Of a DNA stretch of 64,000 nucleotides, positions 13,364-26,800 are shown in pieces (position 1 is the first letter of the stretch; every line of letters starts with the position of its first letter). The notes under the pieces were generated by a model that was not told the DNA's origin, did no database searches, and worked only from the letters and a program-made list of their open reading frames with translations. Source of the stretch: Psococerastis gibbosa (lineage: Eukaryota > Arthropoda > Insecta > Psocodea > Psocidae); the NCBI GenBank assembly GCA_963971405.1, contig OZ020492.1, positions 4,216,001-4,280,000 of the forward strand, in the 5' to 3' direction. Both the position numbers and the translations under genes were made by a program.

Positions 13364-13728
13364 CAATATCAAAAAAATACCAGTTCGCATCTCTATTTTC
13401 AAAATTTTTCCTCCTGGGCAGAGGCGTGGCAGGGCAGTAGCCCCCTGTTTGAGGAAATATGTATCAGTAGGTAGAATCTAAATATTTCTTCTCCTGTTAA
13501 ACCCTGGGCATGGCGTGGATGTGAAATAGCCATTTTGAGTGCCCAAACTGTGTACAGCAGGCTGCAATTGTTGGGAACCCCTGCATTATAATGTCTGGTC
13601 CATTGTCAACTGCCGTAGTGCCGTGTCAAGACCTAGTCACTGATAAGCTTTATCAAACGCTGTCATACAAAAAACAATTCAATTGTCCTTCTCTTCTCAC
13701 CCCGCATGCCATCATGTTCATCATAGTC

Positions 13729-13952
13729 ATAAATAAATAAATGAAGATTGACTTTTTGTTCTATTACTATGCCAAACTAGCGGAGGTAGGGCTATAAAGC
13801 CCTCTCCTACACTCAACTAGAAAGAACCGGGACCGCCTGGTTTACATGCCCTCCGAAGCATGGCCAGAAAATGTAGCAAGTGCGGTACTCGAACCAACAA
13901 CCTTTCAGGTGAAAGTCGGAGTCTTTACCACTACTCTACATGTCATCAGCAT
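13729..13952 (-). mobile_element. tRNA-derived SINE (family E), full length, reverse
   Basis: The reverse complement shows the same box A and box B region (at the right, GTACTCGAACC), the GGGCATGTAAACCAGG body and an AAATAAATAAAT tail at the left. It sits about 0.8 kb upstream of dome exon 1. Confidence 0.82.
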
Positions 13953-14269
13953 CATCGTCAACAATAATCAGGTCAAGTTGCCCAGGTGTTAAACGTAAGC
14001 CTCCTCTACTCCAACCTGTCTCTCCTCTTTTATTCAGCACTTCCTCTGGTGCTGTTCCACGGTTCTGAGATCATCCTCATTCTCTGTCTCTTCCTAGATC
14101 TTACTGTTCTTAGTCTTCCCTCCTCTTTCAGCCATTATCTCGCTCTCCAGCTGTTATCTATTCGCTTTTCGAGTCCGCACCATTGTTGTGTCCTTCTCGC
14201 TATCTTCTCCACCAAAGGTTCTTCAACTCTGAATTGTGTCTGTTCAATTATAATACAAACCAATGTAAT

Positions 14270-14503
14270 TAATCCTTATCTGACCTATTGCAATATACGG
14301 CTCGGGAACCTTGAATCATACTGTCCATGGCGCAAGCAAACGGTGAGTATTCTAAAGATATATAATAAGGAGGATATATGGACCCGAATGCGAAGACGGA
14401 GAGTGGTGTATATAAGAAATAACGCCGAAATAGACGCAATACTCAACGGAGAAGACATAGTCCGGTTCATAAAAGCTCAGCGCATAAGATGGCTTAGTTA
14501 AAA
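14270..14503 (+). pseudogene. Decayed LINE ORF2 C-terminus just upstream of dome exon 1
   Basis: [20 protein letters not shown] followed by RIRWL matches the 'NxELYxLY...DIVxxIKxxRLRWLGHV' end of RTE/CR1-like LINE ORF2. It ends at a TAA at 14499-14501 where a glycine-histidine would be expected. Confidence 0.6.
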
Positions 14504-14728
14504 CATCTAAACGTTTTAATGCGTTACTGTTACGGCTACGGCTATTTTCCTCGTGTACGCTTCTTATGCTAAAAAATTGCGTTAATTTTGACGCTACTTA
14601 TCTACGCAGTAATGAGGCAATCGTCTTCGTTTTACTGGAACAAATTTTCATTTCCGGGGTAAATCTCGGAAAGTGGCAGTCCACTAGTTTTTTGACACAC
14701 TGTCATTCTTTCTGTTTCAGCGGTGCTC

Positions 14729-14848
14729 ATGGTCCGTCGGGTTATAATAAGAAATGGGTGCCCTCCTTGACGATGCGTTTGGCAGCCTTCGCCTTTTTTG
14801 TAGTCCTGGCAGATTCAGCTCAATTTCTGGGAGAAGAACATGCCCTCG
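14729..14848 (+). promoter_or_regulatory. Two upstream ATGs in the dome 5'UTR
   Basis: The first upstream ATG (14729) opens a 13-codon reading frame ending with TGA at 14768-14770, just before the main ATG at 14773. The second (14754) is in another frame, overlaps the main start, runs to the end of exon 1 and stops a few codons into exon 2. Such uORFs usually lower translation of the main frame. That they act here is inferred, since it depends on the true transcription start and 5' exon structure. Confidence 0.45.
14773..14848 (+). CDS. dome: dome exon 1: start codon and signal peptide
   Basis: Codes for residues 1-25 plus one base. It begins MRLAAFAFFVVLADSAQF, a short n-region followed by a hydrophobic core as in a secretory signal peptide. 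An acceptor (TTTCAG) at 14719-14720 suggests the exon begins at 14721 with about 52 nt of 5'UTR, so a non-coding exon would lie upstream. The donor GTAAGT is at 14849. Phase 1 joins with AT of exon 2 to give Asp26. This start was chosen because it alone gives a signal peptide in frame with exon 2; two earlier ATGs are out of frame. Confidence 0.75.
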
Positions 14849-17800
14849 GTAAGTACATTATGTATATCTTTCTTATCAAAAATTACACTGAGAAATAAAT
14901 AAATAAATATATATATATATATATATTCCTGCTAAATTATACAATACAAGTAATCAACAAGTTAGTCACAATTTAAATATTGGCGCCTAACTTGTGACTG
15001 GCGACTCGTGCGCCACCTATGTTTAAAACTATCACTTATCTAACTTTCAAGTTCACACTCTTCATATCTGCAACCAACTGCCACTACTTTATAATCTTTA
15101 TAAGTTCTACTGAAATAACAAGTCTTTCGCCTTTATCATATTATTTAATCCTCAACTACTACAGCACAACTACTTTACATGCAAGAATCTATCTCAAGAA
15201 AGGAAACTTCCTAACCGCGGTCGGGAAAGGTTGAACCACATCAAGTAAGAGAACAACCAAAGCCATCTGTAAGTGCATAAAATCATCTTTCCACAACCCT
15301 ACTTAATTAAATATCTATCTACAAGTAATTGACAAGAAAGTATAAAGTAAAATCATCAAAATCAGGTAGTTCTGTGATTGTGCTAGTGCCTCAGTGACAG
15401 TGTTGAAAGATGGTTTCTAAGTAATTTAGGGAAGTTAGAAGCATTTCTCGCCGCTCTCAGTTCGGGAGTTTTCTGAGGTAGGCGAAACCTTGTAGTGTAG
15501 GATCCAGTCGCTCACACTTGGCTGTGCGTGGCGCTGGCCTTACAAGGTCTGCCCGTTGCCTCGTGTTGTAGGTGTGGGTGTCCCCGTTTTGTTTAAATGT
15601 CCCCCACACCTCAGGCTTTAATATATGTAAAATGCATCTAAATATGTACAGACTTGAGGCTGTCATGATTTTTAATGATTTGAAGTGAGAGCGACAACTG
15701 TCACGAGGTCCTAGTTGTAGCATGTAGCGGACTCCCCTCTTTTGGAGCCTGAGTACAGCGCCCATGTTCCCTACGGAGGTCCCTCCCCAGGCTAATATGC
15801 TGTGGTTTATATGGCTCATAACAAGGAGTGGTAGGCCTGGAGAGTAACCTCCGGAGGACACACAGAGCTAAGGCGCCTGATTACAAAGAGTCGGCTATGT
15901 GTATTGGACATGAAAACTGCCCATATGAAAACATAGAACAGCTTCTCCCGAAGTGTGGGAGCACGTAGTTGTCTCGTCCAACAAAAGCATTATGACCACT
16001 TTCTATGTTTTGAAGTCCCCAGTTTTCGAATAATGTATCCATTAAAGTACTGAATTCGGTCTGGTTGCTTTCCAATTTATACGTAGTTTAAGGAAAGCTT
16101 TGTGATGGTCGAAATTTTTGATTCCGAGATTTCAACGGATTTAAACGTATTGAGGTCCCAGGAACCCAAAAAAGTGGTTTTTACGAAATGTCTGTCTGTC
16201 TGTCTGTTCATCGATTTCCGGGCAAGCTACACGGTCGATTTGAGTGAAATTTGGCACGTAGGTTCACAAAAATCATACCTCGGGACCATTTTTTTTATTT
16301 TGGGCTAATTCAATTTGGGGGGGTTTTATTCTCAAAAAACTCATAAAAAACGTCTAAAAAAATTATTTCTGAAAAACGGCTCCAACGATTTCTTTTAAAT
16401 TCACATATATTATAGTCGTTATTAATGTTGACAAAATGCGGGTAGTCGCTTGCCCCTTGATATTTTGCTTCTGGGGGTAAAAAATAAAAATAACTAAATT
16501 TTAATGAAAAATAACTAAAAAATAATTTTTCTGCAAAGCCTTTCTATCGATGATTTCTACCTTCAGGCATGTTTTAGGTGTTAAATTGAGTAACGAAACT
16601 GGACAGGTTGCTTGCCCAAAAAACTATTTGGTTTTGTGCAAAAAATGTTTTTTTGAAAAAATTATAGAAAATTCACGCTGAAATGCATTTCGTGCTCTGC
16701 CATTATTGCTGTGTAGTAATGTTTTGGTCTGACCTATATAGAGTTTACCTCACCTCCAGTGGCGTTAGATGGACAACCCCCCTCCCCCCAGACATCGGAA
16801 ATTTAACCATAGGAAAATTATTTACTATGAAATTACTCATTTTCTCTATCTACTAATTTTGATAAATTGGAAAGCATGTTCGAGTAAACTCGGACCGGTT
16901 CTCTTAATATCTGGCGGCACCGACTACGTCTTCTCGGACTAGTCGGAGTTGATGAAAAGGCCGTGGCAGGTGTAGAAATCCTGGGAGCGAATGTCGTATC
17001 TCACCTATATAGAGCTCTGCCTATGTCCAGCAATAGTCACGTGGTGGCTTTGTCCAGGTAATTTGTGACAATGCAGTTCAAATTTGTTCTTTTTGTTGAA
17101 AATTTGAATATTTAAGCAAATAAAAACATGATGAAGCAGTAGCATCCGGGATGATAGGCTTGGTATAAATGTCAGTGCACGTCCCCCAGCCCCTAACAGT
17201 TGCGGCTGAGCCTCCGAGATACAATCTTAGAAGTCTACGCAGTTCCACTGAAGATGTTGGCCGCAGATGTTGACATAACGTTTGGAAGTACGCTTTCAGA
17301 ACGACCATGGCCTATCATCTCCGATTCTACGGCTTCGTCACGTAACTCCAGCCGTGGAAGCCTTTGTAATTATAAATAAAAAATTTGTTGGATTATTTTA
17401 AGCTACATGAGCTAATATGAGGATAAATATTCTCCATAGTCGCTTGTACTGATTTCTATAGAGCATCTTGGAAATTATACATAGGCGGGAATTCCACCGA
17501 CCGGCTAGGGCTAAATACAAAAATGGTGACGTGGTAGCAGACATTCAAGACTTAGGCGGATTTCCATCGACCTCGCATTGCAGAATGCAAATGACATTGA
17601 CGGAAATTAGAATTTTCCTTTTATTGAAATCTATTAAAATGTTTGTACTTAACATATCCCATGACGCCATTTTTTAATTTTAGTTTGTGATTTTACTGTA
17701 TGATCATTGTTCAATTTTAACTATGGAATAGAGGAAAACAAACATTTCCGTCAATGTTATTTGCATTCTGCAATGCGAGGTCGGTGGAAACTCCGCCTAA

Positions 17801-20800
17801 GTCTTGAATGTCTGCTACCACGTCACCGTTATTGTATTTAGCCCTAGCCGGTCGGTGGAATCCCCGCCATTGTAAAGAACCGGGAGAGTGACTCCACTAG
17901 TACGGAAAGATGATGGAAGAAAGATATCGGGGTAGATGGAGCTGTCACATGTTAGCAGATTACTGTTCGTCCTTAAAAAGAGATTGTCCCAAAAAATTAT
18001 AAAAGAAGAGCTTTTAAAATGTATTTCTCTCTAGTTTAACATGCTTGATACATTTTTATCTTTTTGAACTTCTATATATACATTAATTAAACACAAAAAA
18101 AACCATTAGTAACAATTTTCAGACAAAAATGTATATAGAAGAATGTACCTTTCCTGATACTTGGGGCTTGTGATTGGCGTAGTTCAGTGATTAAGACGAC
18201 GCCCCGGTTAGGCGTAGATCGTGGGTTCGAATCCCGCCAAGTCTAATTTTTCTATATCCTCTAATTTCTTTGAGGTAGTCTAGTAGTATGGTTGGACACA
18301 GTCCCAGGCCACGGTGTGGGCCCATAGGACAGGGGACCTCCTGATTATAGTGGATTCCGAACCACTTGGGAAACACAGTGAAGTCACACGATTAGTTCGG
18401 AGGTGACCAGGACAAGTCCTACCATGTTTCCCTACCGGCACTGTGCACACGACCAAGTTATCTGCATCTTTGAACCTGCTCTGGTCCGCTGGATTCAACT
18501 TGGTAAGGCGGCCGGCTTCTTTGAGGTAAAAGGAGTTTGAAAACTGTGTTAGTGGTGGCCAAATGCTGCACATTACACTGTAGTGGAACATTAGTTTTAG
18601 GTGCCCATTCCATTGACCGGCTAGGGCTATTTCCAAAAACGGTGACGTGGAAGCAGACATTCAAGACTTAGGTTGCGTTTCCACCGACCTCGCATTGCAG
18701 AATTGACGGAAATGTTTATTTTCCTCTATGCCATAGTTAAAATTGATCAATGATCATACAGTAAAATCACAAACAAACCAACTAAAATAAAAAAATGCCG
18801 TCATGGGATATGTTAAGTACAAACATTTTAATAGATTTCTATAAAAAGAAAAATTCTAATTTCCGCCAGTGTCATTTGCATTCTGCAATGCGAGATCGGT
18901 GGAAACGCAACGTAAGTCTTGAATGTCTGCTACCACGTCACCGTTGAATGGGCGCCTTAAGGCAGGGAATCCCCAACTTGTAGCACACATGCCACTGGTT
19001 CTAATGTGGTAGTACGCGAGCAAGATCCGATAGAATCCAGTTAATTCATTGAAGAAGAAAATAAATTTTAAAAAAAAAACATAATAATATATTTAAATAA
19101 TGTCAAAGGAATTTATTAAATATTTTAATTTTTCGCGGGATTGTAGTTCCCACTTCCAATGTCGGCAATGCTTTACAAAAGGTGATTTTTTAGTAATCGA
19201 AAAAATGATTTTTCGCTGTAATATCTAAGCTCCCTTTGTTGAAATGGACTTTTTAAAATTAAAGGGTTCTATATTTCGCACCTCTACTTTTAAAAAAATC
19301 CCCGTCCGCCCTTATTCCGGAACGTGTTTTACCTGTGAAGTCTAATTTGTGCCCTTTACTCACAGTGTCTAGGCTACCTAATTGAAATTTACTGTGCTCT
19401 GTTATTAAAATCTAGCTGTGACCGTTAGTGCAATAAGTATTCTTCGAAATTATATTCATTTTTTATTAAAAGTCAGCACAAAAAGCTTGAAATGTCCTGT
19501 TAATGCTGAAGATAGTACAGCAAGCGTATTTCAACGGTTTTCGCTTTTGTGGTCAGACCAAAGTTTTGGTTTGGTCTTCTTCTTCTTCTTCTTTCCCGTT
19601 ATTCCTGTTTTGCGACTTCCTTCCACGTCACTGCTCCTGCCACGCCGTGGCAAATTTTGTTGTTCCCTAACTTTTCCGATCGCTATAGAACAGCCTGCCT
19701 ATAGACCTTTAGACCGCCATGCCAATACAACTGTTAAAACGCAAATTTAATTGTTATACTTCGCAAAACCTCCAAAGTATTACAGAAACAATAAGAAGCC
19801 AATGAATGCCATTGTATTATTGTAAGCTAAATCTAAATTTCATTCCATAAGACAATGCATAATAAGAATAAAAAAAACGTAAAAGTAATTTGTTTTATTC
19901 TTTAATTGTAATTTTTAAAACTTTAAAACATTTTTTATATTTTAATTTTAATTTAATTGTATTTTAGGAGTAATTTTAGGATGAATTAATTTTAGGACTA
20001 GATTGAGGGGCCCATCACGGGAATGCCCAAAGGTGCCCCTCTGAACCACAAACAATAACAAATTGTACATTAAAACACTAAATAAATATATTTGAATTTG
20101 ATTTTGAAAAAAAGAACGTTAAGGTAATTTTAATTGGAACTTGGCTCGTGCGCTACCGCGCACGTTAATATTTTTATTTCTCAAAAAATTGTATCTTATA
20201 AATTGTATTCCTTTCAATTCAAATTCAAATCGAAATGATTATTTCAGCGTCAGGGAGCAAACGAAACCACCTGGAGGGCGAGCGCCCTTCCTCGCTCCCC
20301 TTCTCTCCCATCCCTTTGTTTTGTCTTCTATTCTACGGATTCTCCGAGCAACGGTTTCAATGCGGTGAAGGGTATTCGGCCAGCTTTGGATCAGGACGGC
20401 TCATTTCTGCGACTTACGGGGGAAACTCTAAGTTACTGTGTACACATCTTAATAGACGTTTAAAATATGGAATTTTGTATTAGCCGTCAATACTTACTTA
20501 CTTAACGTGTCCAGGCTAAGGACACCTAGGACACGTTGATCCAAAACGTTGCGGCCGGGATGACCTTTTCATTGGCATCTAAAGAACCGGTCCGAGTTTA
20601 CTCGAAAGTGCTTTCCAATTTATAATGTAGTAGATGGACATAATGGCTCATTTCATTGTAAATAAACTCCCTATGGTTAAATTTCGGATCTCTCGGGGGG
20701 AGGGGAGGGGGAAGGGGGTCCACCTCAATATATTAAAAACCCCTAAACCTCAATTGCATATTCTGGAACGAACAGACCAATATATTGTAACAGTAGTAAC

Positions 20801-23800
20801 AATGACAGCGCAGGAAATGTATTTTCCATAATTTCTTCAAAAAACGAATTTTTTGCCCAGAACCAAATGTTTTTTTGGGAAAACAACTTGTTTGGTTTTG
20901 TTACTCTATTGAACACCTAAAACATATCTGATAGTAGAAATCATCGATAGAAAGGTTTCGCAAAAAAATTATTTTTTAGTCATTTTTCATTCACATTTAG
21001 TTATTTTTATTTTTTTACCCCCAGAAGCAAACTGTCAAGGGGCAAGCATTTTGTCAACATTAATGGTGACTACAATGTATGTGAATTTAAAAGAAATCGT
21101 TGGAGCCGTTTTTGAGAAATAATTTTTTTAGACGTTTTTTTGTGTTTTTCGAGAATAAAACCCCCCAAAATTGAGTTATATAATGTATAATAAAAAAAAT
21201 TATCTCGAGGTATGATTTTTGTGAACCTACATGCCAAATTTCATCAAAATCGACCGAGTAGTTTGCTCGGAAATTGATGAACAGTCAGAAATCCGTTGAA
21301 ATCTCGGAATCGAAAATTTGGACCATCACAAAGCTTTCCTTATACTACGTATAAATTGGAAAGCAAAAATCTGCCTCCTAGCTTCTCCTAGTCTCGGCCA
21401 ACCAGAAGGCGGCCGTCGTCTTGTTGTCCACATTCGCAATTCGGGTCTTCCGCCAGTCCCTACTTACACAGGTTCGCGCGGCATCTTGTAACCCCCGTTC
21501 TTAGCCTATTGAGGCTCCACCATGTAGGGTACGATAGTTGAGCTCCGGGCGCTATTTCTACCTGGATGTTTGGGGTTAGGTTCTTCCATCTGTCGATGCG
21601 AATTGAGCTGGCTGTTCCCTCCACCCGTGTGGATATAATATTAGGCTGTGTCTAATTCCCCATACATTTTTTAATGCGTCCGATTTTCTGTCAGCAGCAT
21701 CCACAACGCAATGAAGACTTAGGTTAAGGTATTTTGATTTTCCAACAGAATATCGCCATTCTTTGGCCAGAAGCAAATAGCCTATGCTATATATATATAT
21801 ATATATATGCATATTTTGAGATTTTTCTTTTTATGAGAGTGTGGGGTGGATCTTTTGCTGGGGGAGGCAAGACTAAAAAATGCGCCCCTGTCCGAATATG
21901 GCAATGACTTCACTTTGTAAGGGCTACAGTACATAAATTGTATACTATATGCACATTAAGTGAGGACGAAGAAGGATAGTCAATTCCGAAGGTGAACCCT
22001 ATTTTACTGAAGTATTAGGCTGTAATTAAGAACTATATTTTAAGTCTTCTGACAGGAACAGATTAAAAACTAACATAATAAAGTGAATTGTGTGGTGATC
22101 CCAACGCGCCTTTATTGGCTTTGTGGCACCGGTTACTAGAAAAATGTGTAATGTTTTTTTGGTTAAATACACGTATTATTATTATTATTATATACAGTAC
22201 AATAGGTTGCTAGAATTCCTAATACAGTATTGAAAAGCTGTGGACAATCACTATACGCCCATTGATGCGATTGCTGATAGGTAAGGTAAGTACACATCTC
22301 AAAATATCCCTCAGGCTATTCGATAAACTAAAAAACCGAGAAATTTTCGCAATCCTGTATCAATCGTCGCACCATTGCATTGAAAGCAGAAGTAATTACA
22401 GAAGTTTGAAGAATTAAATCTGTAAACTGTGGAAATGAAATAAATGAAACAACCTATCGTATTTTACCGTCAACAAGAATCAATAAGTCAGCAATGCCTA
22501 AGGCTCTATCGTCAACTGCGGGGATACATTATAGCAGGGGTTGCCAAACTTTTTTGTCTGTGGACCACTAGATTATCATATGATTTTCCGTGGACCACCA
22601 TGGCTGTGACAGGAAAATCGTCATATTCTAGTCACCAAGATCAAGTATTTTGTGCCTACAATAACATGCTAATATTTGATTAAATACTTAGGACTGATAT
22701 CGGTTTGATTTTATAGTTCAGAACCAAGACATACTGTATTTTACTTCCAATTTCCAATTATTTAGCTGTTTTCTTTTCTTATTTCTTACTTTGCTCCGTG
22801 GACCACCTGATATATGTCTGTGGACCACAGTTTGGAAACCCCTGCCTTGCAGTAATTGATGTTGCGGTATGGCTTTGTACTGTTGAATTGGTTGCTGAGT
22901 GTGCTGGCTGAGCCTAAGCAGTGGCGCCTGGATACAGCGCCTTCATGTCTACGATTTGATATATCATATTTGACAATTTAACAACACATTGATTGTTGAG
23001 GCTCTTGATTTCATAGATAAACCCCGTTCCCTTCCCGCAATGAAATTGGCTTTCCTGTCCCGCGTCCCGGTTATGGTTATTTTACCATATAGGAGGCCCA
23101 ACCTAATGATTAATGGTTAATTTATATAATATAATACAATATCAACACTTACCCTAAACGCATCTTGCAGCCGCTCTGTCTTTCTCTCTTCCCCTCAATC
23201 GTCTCATCTGGGAATCGCCTCGGAATTGCCCTCTAAGTTACCGTTACAATTGTTTTATAACTTCAGGGAGCCCACCCACCATTAGTCTAAAAGACATGTA
23301 ACTACTACGCCGCTGGCATTGGTGACACCCCGTGTAACTTACAATCGTAAAATTAAAGTTTATAAAATTGACTTCTGGCGCTAATTTTTTACTATACCTC
23401 TTGTATGCGTATAGGCGCTTAGGCTGTCAGACGTCAGATCAAATGGTCGCGTTCTAAGGAAAGCCTAATTAGGCCAGTCATATTAAACATGCAAAACTTC
23501 CGTTAAAGCTGCATTTTGGTGTTTTGCTAAGTGTCAACAATTTTTCAACTTCGAAAACCTTCTGTACCCTGAGGAATTCTCGAAAATCGTCCAAATGTTA
23601 GTATGGGCCTAAAAGCCAAAAAATAATGTTTTAACAGAAAAATTGCGGTATTGCTTTTCAAATTAGATAAAATAAGCGACAAAATGACTTCCATTTCGTT
23701 TCTATACCATCAATACAATAGAAGCTGAGATTCAGTGTTTCGAACCCAGGCGTTTTTTCAAGCAAATTGTCGTTTTCCCGAGTTCGAAGCTAGTAGTAGT

Positions 23801-26800
23801 ATGGTTTGACACAGTCCCAGGCCACGGTGTGGGCCCATAGGACTCCAGTGGACCTCCTGATTATAGTGGATTCCGAACCACTTGGGAAACACAGTGAAGT
23901 CACACGATTAGTTCGGAGGTGACCAGGACAAGTCCTACCATGTTTCCCTACTGGCACTGTGCACACGACCAATTTATCTGCAGCTTTGAACCTGCTCTGG
24001 TCCGCTGGATTCAACTTGGTATGGCGGCCGGCGAGTTCGAAGCTAAATATAGTACAATAATAAAACTCTAACAAAATTGTGGAAAATACATTATAGTGAA
24101 TTTATTCAGCTTCCATTGAAGCATGAAACCAACCCTTAAATTCAATTAATTTTGTATTTTGTAATTTTGAAAATAAGAATAGGTACCATTTTGTGGCATA
24201 AAACTATTACATAGCGTAGCTAGTCTGGTTCACACAACCTTGCAAGCCATTAGCCAGGGGTAACCCCAAATTCCTAGGATTTGCACTAGATAGAAGTAAA
24301 CTTTCCAGACGTGTGACATCATCCTAGCCTACATCCTAGCTTGCAACCTTGCATACATTTTAGCAAATATTTTATTGCTTTCCAATTTATACGTAGTATA
24401 AGGAAAGCTTTGTGATGGTCGAAATTTTCGATTCCGAGATTTCAACGGATTTACACGTTTTGAAGTCCCAGGAACCCAAAAAAGTGGTTTTTACGTAATG
24501 TCTGTCTGTCGCTCTATCTGTCGCACTGTCTGTCGCTCTGTCTGTCTGTCTGTGTGTCGATTTCCGGGGAAAACTACTCGGTCGATTTTGATGAAATTTG
24601 ACATGTAGGTTCACAAAAATCATACCTCGGGATGATATTTTTTATTTTGGCCTAACGCAATTGGGGGGGGGCTTTTATTTTCAAAAAACTAAAAAAAAAG
24701 TCGAAAAAATTAATTTCTCCAAAACGGCTCCAACGATTTCTTTTAATTTCACATATATTGTAGTCGTTATTAATGTTGACAAATACGGGGCGTCGCTTGC
24801 CCCCTGATAGCTTGCTTCTGGAGGTAAAAAAATAAAAATAACTTAATTTTAAATAAAAATGACTAAAAAATAATTTTTCTGCGAAACCTTTCTATCGATG
24901 ATTTCTACCTTCAGGCATGTTTTAGGTATTAAATTGAGTAAAGAAACCGAACAGGTTGCTTTCCCAAAAACTATTTGGTTTTGTGCAAAAAATGTTTTTT
25001 TGAAAAAAATGATAGAAAATTCACGTTGAAATGCATTGCGTGCCCTGCCATTATTGCTGTGTAGTAATGTGTTGGTCTGACCTATCTAGAATTTACCTCA
25101 CCTCCTATGACGTCAGGTGGACATCCCCCCCCTCCCCGAGATATCGGACATTTAACTAGAGGAAAATTATTTACCATATAATTACTCATTTTCTCTTTCT
25201 ACTAATTTTGATAAATTGGAAAGCATGTTCGAGTAATCTCGGACCGGTTCTTATTCCTATTTGCCGACACTGATACATGTCGAAATTGCTTTAAATTGTG
25301 ATATTGAGCCTGAGAAACCGTGATGTCTTATTTGTTAGTTGAACAGTATATTATTATAGAGTTATTGATGCTAGAGTAATTCCAGTGACTTAGTTCTATT
25401 TGGTATCAACCAGATTGTTCCTCGGAGGCATATTGTTGAAGTGCTGTAATACTACTTATATAGTCTGTCTCTGTTGCTGGGAGGTTTTGACTGATGTTCC
25501 CACAGCCTTTCCGGCACTTATAAGAGATTAATTTTAGAAGCGTTTGTGATGCTGTCTGGCTCTCTTGGTGATGCTAACGATATTATTAAACGCTCTTGAC
25601 TCATTTTCCTGCTCCAATTAGTGGAATCAATTTCAACCCCCAAACATTTCTGCATCAGCAACTATGGCGTTTAAATACTTATTCTCAGGTTAAAAACGTA
25701 AGCAAAGCAAATTTTAATGGTAAGTGCTAATCTATAATTTTTTTTTTTTTAATTTACATTTTTAACCTTTCCTAAACTGGAGGCGGATATTTGAAAATAT
25801 GTAATAAATGTAGGAATGACGATTTGACGAAATAAACAAATTCTTCCTTCCACAGCCTTAAAGACATGAAAATAGCCAAATGAAAACCTCCTACACAACT
25901 CAAAGGTTCACATTTTACAATTTATTTGCTGAAACATTAGGTACTGCTTCAAAAACACTGAGAAATAAAAATTATTTTTGTCCAAGAAACCCATTTGTGT
26001 TAGTACCCAACCGTGACTGCAGAGGCGGTCCCAGACCTCATAAAAGGGTGTGGGGGCACTTTTCAGTAGCGTAACGATAGGTTTTCGAAGGGGCGGCGTA
26101 TAATATGGCGCCCCTCCACCCATTTTCATAAAAGTGTATAAAATGGGGAAAGCCGTTCTCATAGACGTTCGCAGCTTTTTGAGCTGTTACATTGAATGAC
26201 CTTACGCATTTTCAGAGCAATGAGGAATTAATAAAATTGTTCACATGGGGGCCCGGATTTTTTTGAAAAATAGGGACGAAATAGTGAGGTTTTACGCATT
26301 TTGAGTGCAGTTTACACTTATATTTTAGAGGCAAAGAATATAACTGCCTTCCAAAGGGGGGGGGGGGGCAATTGCCCGCAGTGTCGGGTCTCTGCGTCCG
26401 CCTCTGCCTGAGTGCTTTCGGCAAGAACTGCCATCTACAGAGAGAGACCCACTTGCAAAAATCCCACATAATTCGATACATTTCTATGCCCTATCAATAT
26501 AGCGAAAAGAACCGGTCCGAGTTTTCTCGAACATGCTTTCCAATTTATCAATTAGTAGATAGAGAAAATGAGTACTTTCATGGTAAATAATTTTCCTATA
26601 GTTAAATTTTGGACATCTCAGAGGGGGGGGGGGGGGGGGTTGCTCACCTGACGTCACTGGAGGTGAAGTAAATTCAAGATAGGGCAGACATTACATTACA
26701 TAACCACACAGCAATAATGGCAGGGCAGATATGATAAATAAATGGAAACAAAAACTACTTATAAACTAAACACAGAAGAATTACTTAGTAATGGTTTTAC

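Larger units (their letters stand above)
7180..14260. other. Upstream repeat-rich sequence, no supported host gene
   Basis: Outside the elements listed (F at 8282, C at 9089, A at 10261, B+LINE at 11318, MITE at 12617, SINE at 13729) I see no coding signal. The dome promoter may lie here, but no TATA-plus-initiator pair stands out. Confidence 0.5.

Noticed and set aside
13986-14501. 171-residue open frame as a host gene
   Set aside because: Its C-terminal third reads like a LINE ORF2 tail, and the rest is Leu/Ser-rich low-complexity translation with no family features.
18174-18246. Functional tRNA gene
   Set aside because: Internal promoter boxes are present, but no complete acceptor stem or clear anticodon arm; more likely a SINE head.
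23790-24074. Cys/Arg-containing peptide recurring at 18280, 38053 and 45202
   Set aside because: It is the antisense translation of the B retroposon; recurrence reflects the repeat, not a protein family.
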